A stretch of DNA of 7,348 bases from an uncultured Acidobacteriota bacterium (GCA_903832475.1 CAILBQ010000803.1:1-7348), one strand, 5' to 3'; shown: positions 1 through 6,029, numbered from the stretch's first letter. Numbers and translations: made by a program. Notes: generated by a model from the letters alone, not told the origin.

Positions 1-594
1 CCGGACGCTTACAGTTGTGCGCTCTCGATTCGATATTGATACTAACGCATTTCTATATGCCTCTACGAAGGCTCTACCAAAGCTATTTTCTACGCCGGGC
101 GAACTGCTAGCCCAGCTCATCCCGCCATTAAATTCTGGGCCTTCAGCTCGGCCTTCGCCAACTATCGTTCGTCCAATGTTGTCTACCCCAGTGATTCTAA
201 TCTTAACATCTGGTACGTAGGGGCCCTCTCTCTCCCATAACCTTACGCACGCCGATATCCGAGTTATCGCCACATCAGCACCTTTTACAGGTCCCCCTAT
301 AATACTTGGCCAATCTACGCTCAAAATTAAACCGGAAGGTCTCCCTTGAGGCCATGCTATAGGCTCAATTACAGCTTTCGATCCATCGATCGCGATGACC
401 GGGTCACCATTTCCCTGTGATCCATTGACAGCCCGATTCCGAAAAGGAGTTTCATTGGAGGGGTAATTGCCAACAGGAATGGAAACAGGATTCTCCGAGC
501 AACCAACGACACAGCAAATGCCAGTCAGGACAAATGCTGCTCGGATTTTGCCCCACCTATTGTACAGGCATATATGATTGATAATATTTCGCAT
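1..594 (-). CDS. Putative lipoprotein, candidate immunity protein for RHS tip 1 (3' end outside window)
   Basis: The frame is open from an ATG at 594-592 to the left edge: 198 codons with no stop, so the C-terminus is missing. The N-terminus is a lipoprotein signal: a basic stretch R-W-G-K-I-R (residues 13-18), a hydrophobic core (19-30) and a V-V-G-C lipobox with Cys32 as the expected lipidated residue, then S-E-N. Signal peptidase II cleavage would leave a lipid-anchored protein at the envelope. The mature part is Asn/Gly-rich and has no domain I recognise; its end (F-G-R-A-F-V-E-A-Y-R-N-A-L) looks helical. The gene overlaps the 3' end of RHS tip 1 by 38 bp, so translation is probably coupled; I see no strong ribosome binding site. 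Position right after a lipase-like toxin tip suggests immunity, by analogy with the lipoprotein after tip 2. The two lipoproteins show no obvious sequence similarity. The coding call is firm; the immunity role is inference. Confidence 0.7.
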   Translation of the reverse strand, partial: MRNIINHICLYNRWGKIRAAFVLTGICCVVGCSENPVSIPVGNYPSNETPFRNRAVNGSQGNGDPVIAIDGSKAVIEPIAWPQGRPSGLILSVDWPSIIGGPVKGADVAITRISACVRLWEREGPYVPDVKIRITGVDNIGRTIVGEGRAEGPEFNGGMSWASSSPGVENSFGRAFVEAYRNALVSISNRERTTVSVR

Positions 595-1723
595 AGGTAT
601 GCGCGCCAAATTCCCAAGGAGATATGATGGTCGCCCAAGGGTTAAATATCTTACTGAACCACCCGCCGGGCACAATGTCACCAGATCCGTTGACGACATT
701 TACATCGAATGGAGCAACCCTTCCCAAAGGAAGGGCTGCTACCGAGCTAGGACCGACAATACCGTCGCTCGCCAAGACGTTCACCTCCGATGCACCAAGG
801 CTATGACCTAGATTTATGTTTGAAATAGCCCCGCTAAATATTGCCTTCCAGCCAGTTGCCGAAGGCAATCCCTGGTAGGTAAGTAAAGCATCAAAAGTGT
901 CAAAAATCATACCCACGTCAGCATGCAGCGCTGGATTCCAGCCAAAAAGCTTGTCCTCCGATATTATTCTTGAACGGTAGCCTGAAATTCCGCCGTCGTC
1001 GGTCAATGGTCCACGATCACCCATTAGGTAATCTCCCGCGAACGAAAGGGCCGTTAAGCCGACGTCAAGTTCTGTTAGCGAAATGCCCTCGTGATGCGCT
1101 ATAGACCCCATAACATCTCTAGCTCCATAGGTTGCAGCCTGGCTATAAATGTCTTGGAACGCCGCGCGGGATGCTCCCCCAATCCCCGAATCTTCCCACC
1201 CTGTTTGAACATCCTCTACAGGTCTGAAGGCTCCCCCTCCAGGTAGCAATCCACTAATCGCCCCGGTCAATCCGCCGATCAACCCGCCCTTTAGGCCTGA
1301 CACAAGGGCAGATCCGACACTGCTCCCATGTTCAAGCGCACCAGCAAATCCACTACCAAATCCGAAGCCCGCCCCGGCAGCAGCTGACCACCCACCACCC
1401 CAACCAGCTACTAAACCAACGTCTCCAACCGCGCCGAGGAATCCTCCTGCAAGAACGCCGCCTTCGATAGCAGCATACACCTCTAAACCTATGCCAGCGG
1501 TCAAAAGACCGACCACGAGCGCTCCGACATCCTCCGCGACTTGTCTACCGCTATGATCCCAATTAATCGCTGCCTGCTGACCGATCTTTAGAATGGTGTG
1601 ATCCCATAGCTTGCTCAGCCAACTGTACCCATTGACGTCGAAACGATTGATCGGGTCATTGCCGCAGAACCCATACAGATTCAGCCCCCCCGTCTCCTCG
1701 ATCGGGTCGCGGTTTATGAACAA
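557..1723 (-). CDS. RHS core remnant with lipase-like C-terminal toxin tip (tip 1), lacking a normal start
   Basis: Residues 2-32 are the end of an RHS core (F-I-N-R-D-P-I-E-E, N-L-Y-G-F-C-G-N-D-P, then D-V-N-G), the usual junction between the conserved RHS shell and a variable toxin. Next come a linker shared with tip 2 (S-W-L-S-K-L-W-D-H-T-I-L-K-I-G), a Gly/Ala-rich hydrophobic stretch (about 65-163) and a C-terminal domain with G-H-S-L-G-A (Ser308), G-S-G-D-I-V-P-G (Asp349) and G-A-H (His375). This order matches an alpha/beta-hydrolase Ser-Asp-His triad, so I infer a lipase or phospholipase toxin. The listed start is a TTG without a good ribosome binding site. The frame is open for another 27 bp, to the in-frame TAA of the preceding lipoprotein, so there is no room for a full RHS core. 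It may be a silent displaced tip, or be translated by reinitiation. Its base composition is lower in GC than tip 2. Confidence 0.75.
   Translation of the reverse strand: MFINRDPIEETGGLNLYGFCGNDPINRFDVNGYSWLSKLWDHTILKIGQQAAINWDHSGRQVAEDVGALVVGLLTAGIGLEVYAAIEGGVLAGGFLGAVGDVGLVAGWGGGWSAAAGAGFGFGSGFAGALEHGSSVGSALVSGLKGGLIGGLTGAISGLLPGGGAFRPVEDVQTGWEDSGIGGASRAAFQDIYSQAATYGARDVMGSIAHHEGISLTELDVGLTALSFAGDYLMGDRGPLTDDGGISGYRSRIISEDKLFGWNPALHADVGMIFDTFDALLTYQGLPSATGWKAIFSGAISNINLGHSLGASEVNVLASDGIVGPSSVAALPLGRVAPFDVNVVNGSGDIVPGGWFSKIFNPWATIISPWEFGAHTYAKYYQSYMPVQ
1551..1720 (-). repeat. Direct repeat, copy 1: RHS core end plus shared linker
   Basis: This segment aligns without gaps to 3341-3510, offset by 1,790 bp. 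By hand count 128 of 170 bases match (about 75%). It encodes residues F-I-N-R-D-P to the W-D-H linker of tip 1. Similarity stops abruptly on the RHS side at the shared TTTATGAA (plus-strand reading). It is a natural substrate for homologous exchange of toxin tips, although it is now diverged. Confidence 0.8.
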
Positions 1724-1750
1724 GGATACGTCCGCACCGGAGACCTCGGC

Positions 1751-2326
1751 TTACGCTCCAGGTTGTGGATTTCCAAGCTTCGCAACCAGCTTCAAGAACG
1801 TCAGCGCAAATGCCTGATTGGCCTCGGCCGCAATCGCCTCCGGCGAAGCCCCCCAAATGATCTTCACTCCAGGGCCGAAGGCAGCAGCCGAAGCTGAAAC
1901 AGTTTTACCAACCGAACTGCGGAACTTCCAATTTAGGTTGAAGAAGTGAGTTTGCACCCCGGCTGGAGTCATCAGGTCGTCATACGATCTTGCGATTACA
2001 AGTTGCCATTTGTTCACCGCGCCTTGGCCGAACGCGCGATTGAAGCCGTCACATATCGCAGCAATGTCGAGACGCTCAGATTCGACGAGCTGATTAGATC
2101 CGTTCCCGTTTATGATGGCGTAGATCGAACCATCGAGCTGAGTTCCATCGAGGCCAACGGATAGCAATTTGCTAGTAATAGCGGTCTGCTCCGCCAGGCT
2201 CAGTCTCGAGAACGCGGTCTGCCAATCCTGCTGTGTCGGAGCCAATGTCAGCGGATTGGAGGCTCCAGGCGAAGAACATCCAGCCACGATCATGGACAAC
2301 ACACCGATCAACCACGTGTTTTTCAT
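1751..2326 (-). CDS. Putative lipoprotein, candidate immunity protein for RHS tip 2
   Basis: This 191-residue protein starts with a short lipoprotein signal: M-K-N-T, a hydrophobic core (residues 5-14) and V-A-G-C, with Cys17 as the expected lipidated residue and Ser at +2. The mature part begins with a Ser/Pro/Gly-rich linker, followed by a mixed region and an Ala-rich predicted helix near the C-terminus (about 160-185). I recognise no named domain. The ATG overlaps the stop of RHS tip 2 in an ATGA arrangement (2326-2323), so translation is probably coupled to the toxin. Overlap with a GHSLG hydrolase toxin, plus export and lipid anchoring, fits an immunity protein that neutralises a lipase in the periplasm, as known for several type VI lipase effectors. 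That role is inferred from context. A general envelope lipoprotein is the alternative. Its TAA stop is in frame with the RHS remnant that follows. Confidence 0.8.
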   Translation of the reverse strand: MKNTWLIGVLSMIVAGCSSPGASNPLTLAPTQQDWQTAFSRLSLAEQTAITSKLLSVGLDGTQLDGSIYAIINGNGSNQLVESERLDIAAICDGFNRAFGQGAVNKWQLVIARSYDDLMTPAGVQTHFFNLNWKFRSSVGKTVSASAAAFGPGVKIIWGASPEAIAAEANQAFALTFLKLVAKLGNPQPGA

Positions 2327-3612
2327 AGGTTCGGGAACGCCTTCACGTATTGGGTCAACATGTGGCCCGTGATGAAAGGGACGGAACCCGTAGTCGCCTC
2401 GGGATTGAACAGCAACCCACCGTAGGACCCCGGAATAATATCCCCACTGCCGATAAGCGTTTGAACTCCACCAGGCGCCACCTCGCCGAAAGGCAAGGCT
2501 ACCGCTGTTCCTCCGTCAATCAGGCCAAGACTCGCCATCGTAACAAGGCGCGACGCCCCAAGACTGTGTCCCGTCTGCGGCAGTGCCCAGCCGTGATATG
2601 CGCGCGCGATTCCCCCAGCATCCGGGAGGCCCTGCCATTGGAGGAGCTGGTCGTTAACATCGAACAAAAACTCGCCCGCATAGTGAGCCAATCCGCCTGA
2701 CTGCAAGAACCAGCCAGTCCGCGAATTTCGATCACCGAACCCGCCGATGTAGGAGAATATGCCTTGGTTGCCTTGAGCCTCGCGAGAGTACGGATCGCCG
2801 AAGGCTTTGTAGCCCAGATACGAGATGGCCTCCAGCCCGGCGTCGAACTCCCAGCCGTTGATGCCGAGCTGCTTTTCTGCGAACGCATTGACCCCGTAGC
2901 GCGCTGCCGATGTCACAACCGCGCCTTCAGCCCCCGACCAGCTCGGCGCGATGGGCCGTGCGTTCAGCAGCTCGCTACCAGCGAAAGCAAAAGCCGCCGC
3001 CTCTCCAGCACTTTCGAACGCTCCCCGCATCGTCTGGCCAAAATTCTCGCCCGCGAACACCCCGCTCAAGGTGCCGCCAATGAATCCGCCCGCTGCTCCG
3101 CCAGCCGTAACAGCAATTGTCGTGGCTTCTCCAGCAGTGAGGGTGCCGGCCGCGACCGATCCAGCCAGCCAGCCTGAGGCAGCAGTCCCAGCTGCAGCGC
3201 CACTAGCCGTTGCTCCAGCTGCGCCAGCGGCCGCACCACCAGCAGCAGCTCCAGCCGGAGTGTAAATCGCAGAAGCCAGCGCCTCTCCTCCGAAATATGA
3301 GGCTACGACAACCGCAACCATCTCCGCTGCCATCCGCCCCTGATGGTCCCAATTGATCGCGGCCTGCTGCCCGATCTTGAGGATCGTATGATCCCACAGC
3401 TTGGAGAGCCAGGAGTTCCCGTTGACGTCGAAGTTGTCGATAGCGTCATTGCCGCAGAACCCGTAGAGGTTAGCACCACCTGCCTCCTGGATTGGATCCC
3501 TATTTATGAAGCGCCCCAGGTTTGGGCTGTAATATCTTTGGCCAGATATTGCATCGTAAGGACCCGGGAACTGCGTTTCCGAGCCTAGCGGACATCTCCT
3601 TAATGTCACCAT
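2323..3612 (-). CDS. Truncated RHS core fused to lipase-like C-terminal toxin tip (tip 2)
   Basis: From the ATG at 3612 the protein has 429 residues. RHS core similarity runs from about residue 15 to 65 (F-P-G-P-Y-D-A, Y-Y-S-P-N-L-G-R-F-I-N-R-D-P, N-L-Y-G-F-C-G-N-D, D-V-N-G). Full RHS proteins usually exceed 1,000 residues, so the shell and N-terminal delivery domain are absent. After a linker shared with tip 1 comes a very Ala/Gly-rich segment (about 96-188), perhaps for membrane passage. The C-terminal domain carries G-H-S-L-G-A (Ser350), G-S-G-D-I-I-P-G (Asp391) and T-G-H (His417), an apparent Ser-Asp-His triad of an alpha/beta-hydrolase. The Ser-Asp (41) and Asp-His (26) spacings equal those in tip 1. 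The likely substrate is a membrane lipid, by inference. The start forms TGATG with the PIN gene stop; a TTG at 3618 is an alternative. A lipoprotein gene overlaps its stop. GC content is clearly higher than in its neighbours. Confidence 0.8.
   Translation of the reverse strand: MVTLRRCPLGSETQFPGPYDAISGQRYYSPNLGRFINRDPIQEAGGANLYGFCGNDAIDNFDVNGNSWLSKLWDHTILKIGQQAAINWDHQGRMAAEMVAVVVASYFGGEALASAIYTPAGAAAGGAAAGAAGATASGAAAGTAASGWLAGSVAAGTLTAGEATTIAVTAGGAAGGFIGGTLSGVFAGENFGQTMRGAFESAGEAAAFAFAGSELLNARPIAPSWSGAEGAVVTSAARYGVNAFAEKQLGINGWEFDAGLEAISYLGYKAFGDPYSREAQGNQGIFSYIGGFGDRNSRTGWFLQSGGLAHYAGEFLFDVNDQLLQWQGLPDAGGIARAYHGWALPQTGHSLGASRLVTMASLGLIDGGTAVALPFGEVAPGGVQTLIGSGDIIPGSYGGLLFNPEATTGSVPFITGHMLTQYVKAFPNL
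3341..3510 (-). repeat. Direct repeat, copy 2: RHS core end plus shared linker
   Basis: This is the partner of 1551-1720, in the same orientation and reading frame, within RHS tip 2. Here the RHS core continues a further 60 bp or so upstream (Y-D-A, Y-Y-S-P-N-L-G-R), which copy 1 lacks. The two copies therefore differ in where their RHS core was cut. Confidence 0.8.
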
Positions 3613-4568
3613 CAGCAAGCACTCAGTCGTTCCTCGATTCTTTTTCGGGTGGTCCCATCGATCGTCTCGCCGTATTGCCTAAGAAACTCTTGGACGAAGG
3701 CCTTTACATCAGGATCGCCGACGATCCAGTAGACTTGGCTGTTGTCGCAGATAGCTAGACCCAGTCTTTCGGCCAGAGGAGGATTTAGGCGGGAGATCTC
3801 TGTGAATTCGGCTATTGTTTTGTGCGTGGTAGCGAAATTGGGGCTCTTTTCTAAAGACTCCACCAAAAGGGTTCGCTCCACCTCGATCGCATTGGCAGCA
3901 TCTGGAACCTTAGAGGCTAGAAATTTTGACGCGCGTTTCCATACGGCGATTTCGCTCTTCTTCTTAGTCCTCCACTCGTGCCTTAAGTATGACGAAACCA
4001 TGTCGCTATCGGCTTCGCTGGCAAAGTCGCCATCCTCCGAGATAATGTGGAGTTCCTCGCCTTGTGGAACTTTAGCGAGAAGAGCGCCCCAGTTAATTCG
4101 GTCGCCCAGGCAATCTTGTTTTCCAGGAGGCAAATGGCGCATAGATCGTTCAACCGCATCCGCCACGATCGGACCGGAAGTATCGATCTTCTTTGCTAGG
4201 CTGAATAGCGTTCGCACCAAGCGATCCGCTTGAGTGTCCTCTTTTAGGACCTCTCCCCGCACCTGGGCTATTATCTCTGCTCGTATCCTCTCAAATTCGA
4301 CAGACGTATTTTTCAGCTTCCCAAAAGAGGAATGCTCTCTGACCAGCAATGGAACGGAACCCATTATTCCGCCCTTCTCAAATGTACTAAGGTGCTTTTC
4401 GATCGCTCCCTCGCGATTCTTCCAAAACTCCTTTTCGACTTGATCAGGCAGCCACAGGGTCGCCTTACCTTGCTTCAGAAGGACCGCAATTTTCTCAAGT
4501 TCGACTAGGGAATCGGATGAAGTCTCATAGAATCCGAGGAGAATGTTTGTATCGATAAAGATGTGCAT
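3612..4568 (-). CDS. PIN-domain (DUF4935-type) ribonuclease-like protein
   Basis: The N-terminus M-H-I-F-I-D-T-N-I-L-L is the first strand of a PIN fold, with Asp6 as first metal ligand. Other acidic positions fit the family: Glu47 in E-K-E-F-W-K-N-R, Asp156 in G-D-R-I-N-W, and Asp179/Asp181 in S-E-D-G-D-F. The long insert between the second and third motifs, and the G-D-R-x-N-W plus I-I-S-x-D-G-D-F pattern, match DUF4935-type PIN proteins as I remember them. PIN proteins are metal-dependent RNases, often toxins. The remaining residues (about 200-318) are charged, probably helical, and not recognised. I chose the ATG at 4568 because it places the PIN strand at the start. In-frame GTG 4601 and ATG 4598 would add 10-11 residues; none has a clear ribosome binding site. 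It lies 52 bp after the SecB-like gene, and its TGA overlaps the ATG of RHS tip 2. It may be a toxin or defence effector; no separate antitoxin is adjacent. Confidence 0.75.
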   Translation of the reverse strand: MHIFIDTNILLGFYETSSDSLVELEKIAVLLKQGKATLWLPDQVEKEFWKNREGAIEKHLSTFEKGGIMGSVPLLVREHSSFGKLKNTSVEFERIRAEIIAQVRGEVLKEDTQADRLVRTLFSLAKKIDTSGPIVADAVERSMRHLPPGKQDCLGDRINWGALLAKVPQGEELHIISEDGDFASEADSDMVSSYLRHEWRTKKKSEIAVWKRASKFLASKVPDAANAIEVERTLLVESLEKSPNFATTHKTIAEFTEISRLNPPLAERLGLAICDNSQVYWIVGDPDVKAFVQEFLRQYGETIDGTTRKRIEERLSAC

Positions 4569-4620
4569 CAAAACAGCAAAATTTATGCGCAGGCCCATCA
4601 CAATTTGTGAAGCGATCTTA

Positions 4621-5124
4621 CTACATGAATTCGCGGAGTCGTCCCGTTGGGCCGCGCAATTGACCTGAACGGACTGGCTCCGCTACCTCTGAAGGCTTTT
4701 CGGTGGGCACCACCTTGTCAGCTGCGTCAGTGAAATTTACAGTCGGCAACAGGATGGCCGAAAAAGGGCCGGCGCACATGAGACTTCGGATGAATTCCCG
4801 TGCCATACCGAAAAGGACCGCAGGGGCATTTGTCTTAGCTAGCCACTCATCTTTTTCAGACGGCCATGCGTTCGCAATCTTGAACAATCCAACACACTCG
4901 ACCACGAAAGCATAGGGAGCATTTGCCTCTGGAGGAGCCTGAAACTGGACTCGAAGCGTGCATTCCCACAGCCGTGACTCCGCATCCGTTCCTTTAGTCC
5001 GATGTTCGACCTTAATGTACTCGTCAGTTATCCTTACGAGTTCTTCCGGCTTGAACTCCTTGCTAGCCGTAAGAGCAACCTCCGAGAAGAAATACCGCTC
5101 AAGCAGCAATGGGCTGGGTCTCAT
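4621..5124 (-). CDS. secB: SecB-like chaperone of a toxin-antitoxin-chaperone module
   Basis: The 167-residue protein follows the SecB layout: S-P-L-L-L-E-R-Y-F-F-S-E at residues 4-15, central strands including E-C-V-G-L-F-K-I (76-83), then N-A-P-A-V-L-F-G-M-A-R-E-F-I (99-112) and L-L-P-T-V-N-F (125-131). The last two correspond to the conserved helix and proline-rich motif near the end of SecB. The core is about as long as E. coli SecB (155 residues); the tail after about 135 is polar, Pro/Arg-rich and unlike classical SecB. SecB binds unfolded proteins in the cytoplasm. In TAC modules a SecB-like chaperone binds a C-terminal tail of the antitoxin and protects it from degradation. The start overlaps the antitoxin end by 26 bp, as expected for such an operon. 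I infer the TAC role from the neighbours; the housekeeping secB is probably a separate gene. Confidence 0.85.
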   Translation of the reverse strand: MRPSPLLLERYFFSEVALTASKEFKPEELVRITDEYIKVEHRTKGTDAESRLWECTLRVQFQAPPEANAPYAFVVECVGLFKIANAWPSEKDEWLAKTNAPAVLFGMAREFIRSLMCAGPFSAILLPTVNFTDAADKVVPTEKPSEVAEPVRSGQLRGPTGRLREFM

Positions 5125-5632
5125 AGATGGCAGGTTCTGCTGTTGTCGATTTTACCGTGACAGATTCGGTGGCCTGGCGCGCCGGAGCATTGGCCCAAAC
5201 GTGGCTCCAGTTGGCCACGGTTCCATCGAGATTCGGCCTGATTGACCGAAGGTAGGGTACGTCGATCCGTCCGTCGCGGAGCGCCCGAAGTAGGATATTT
5301 AGCGATCGGCTTGGATGGTCGCCGCCCGACTCCCACCGGGTGTAGGTTTTAGCACCCATCTGGAGCAGCTCGGACATCGACCGTTGCGTGACACCCAGAT
5401 ACTCGCGCAAACCGCGTATCTCGGGTGCAGAAATCAGGCCCATGTAGCGAGCCTTGGTCCGATCGATAATTTCCTGGGCTTCACCTTCCAAATAGATTTC
5501 ACCGTCGACCGGGTCACGAAGCGCAGGTACCACTACCGGCACCGTGTAAGCAACCGATGTCCCGTCCAGCGACGGGATAGGTACGTCGATTGTCTGGCTG
5601 ACGCGCTCGGCGCGTTCTTGAAGTGTCTTCAT
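5099..5632 (-). CDS. MqsA/HigA-like antitoxin with Xre-type HTH and C-terminal extension
   Basis: The 177-residue protein has three parts. Residues 1-65 include R-D-P-V-D-G-E-I-Y-L-E-G-E-A, a motif I associate with MqsA-type antitoxins. Residues about 66-120 form an Xre-like helix-turn-helix (R-Y-M-G-L, E-I-R-G-L-R-E-Y-L-G-V-T-Q, then Y-T-R-W-E-S-G-G-D-H-P-S-R-S). Residues about 125-177 are a probably disordered extension with Trp142 and Trp146 in N-W-S-H-V-W. Classical MqsA has an N-terminal zinc site; here the whole protein has no cysteine, so that site is absent. In TAC systems a hydrophobic C-terminal tail (ChAd) makes the antitoxin depend on its SecB-like partner, and this tail is the natural candidate. 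The start is an ATGA overlap with the toxin stop. It should neutralise the toxin and repress the operon, probably at the palindrome at 5995-6010. Order and overlaps support this; the functions are inferred. Confidence 0.85.
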   Translation of the reverse strand: MKTLQERAERVSQTIDVPIPSLDGTSVAYTVPVVVPALRDPVDGEIYLEGEAQEIIDRTKARYMGLISAPEIRGLREYLGVTQRSMSELLQMGAKTYTRWESGGDHPSRSLNILLRALRDGRIDVPYLRSIRPNLDGTVANWSHVWANAPARQATESVTVKSTTAEPAIYETQPIAA

Positions 5633-5970
5633 AACGAGGGTCTCAGGGGGCGGTGGGCAGAATAGACGATGATCATTTTCCCGTCTGGCTGGAGACAGAT
5701 CTTTCCGAACAGCTTCTGGCTCCGGTAGTAGAAGAAGAATCCGTAGGTTTCTCCGGGCTCTTTCATGTCGTCGACCCGTTTGGCGTCGAGGTCAGTGGAT
5801 TTTAGGGCCTTTGCGAGGGCCAGATAGAGATCGCTGAGGAACGCGTCTGGAAAGAGTGCCGACCAATCCAATGAAGCCCGTTGTCTTAGAACGATTCGTT
5901 TTCGATCCGCAGAAATGAGGCAGTCACAGACTGCTTTGATCCATGCTTGGGATGGCACCGGGGCTGACAT
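5629..5970 (-). CDS. MqsR-like toxin of the TAC module
   Basis: The 113-residue protein is basic and close in length to E. coli MqsR (98 residues). Its C-terminal half (Y-G-F-F-F-Y-Y at 76-82, K-L-F-G-K-I-C-L at 87-93, D-G-K-M-I-I-V-Y-S-A-H-R-P-L at 96-109) looks like the strands of a small RelE/MqsR-type mRNA interferase. An acidic helix lies before it (D-L-Y-L-A-L-A-K-A-L, 47-56). I cannot assign catalytic residues by eye; Lys90, Tyr103 and His106 are plausible. It is the first gene of the operon, 24 bp downstream of a perfect palindrome, and its stop overlaps the antitoxin start. The ribosome binding site is weak (only A-A-G-A), perhaps limiting toxin synthesis. Toxin identity rests mostly on operon position and general fold impression; another RelE-superfamily toxin is possible. 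Confidence 0.7.
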   Translation of the reverse strand: MSAPVPSQAWIKAVCDCLISADRKRIVLRQRASLDWSALFPDAFLSDLYLALAKALKSTDLDAKRVDDMKEPGETYGFFFYYRSQKLFGKICLQPDGKMIIVYSAHRPLRPSL

Positions 5971-5994
5971 TTGATCTTGGTAGGCATAGGAACT

Positions 5995-6010
5995 GGTATC
6001 AATTGATACC
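5995..6010. promoter_or_regulatory. 16-bp perfect palindrome, probable TAC operator
   Basis: GGTATCAATTGATACC is a perfect inverted repeat ending 24 bp before the toxin start codon. Xre-type antitoxins usually bind such palindromes over their own promoter, so this is the best candidate site for autorepression. It covers the likely -10 region. The palindrome is seen directly; the bound protein is inferred. Confidence 0.75.
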
Positions 6011-6029
6011 TACTACGACCCACCGTCAA
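6003..6029 (-). promoter_or_regulatory. Candidate sigma-70 promoter of the TAC operon
   Basis: On the minus strand TTGACG (6029-6024) matches five of six bases of a -35 element. TATCAA (6008-6003), inside the palindrome, matches four of six bases of a -10 element at a short 15-bp spacing. Repressor binding at the palindrome would block it. The rest of the gap (6030-6184) shows no gene or clear terminator. The -35 is more convincing than the -10. Confidence 0.5.

Noticed and set aside
2951..3265. Plus-strand Ala/Pro-rich reading frame
   Set aside because: It is the antisense of the Ala/Gly-rich segment of RHS tip 2, has no ribosome binding site, and its composition is a by-product of GC-rich codons.
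557..3612. A single RHS gene split by a frameshift
   Set aside because: Each remnant has its own full tip and lipoprotein, and the repeat is in the same order twice. This is duplication or acquisition of cassettes, not one broken gene.
3742..4233. Plus-strand open frame of 163 codons
   Set aside because: It lies entirely antisense to the PIN gene, whose motifs are clear on the minus strand, and its translation has no recognisable domain.
5099..5632. Classical zinc-binding MqsA
   Set aside because: The protein has no cysteine, so only the HTH part and operon position support the MqsA/HigA label.
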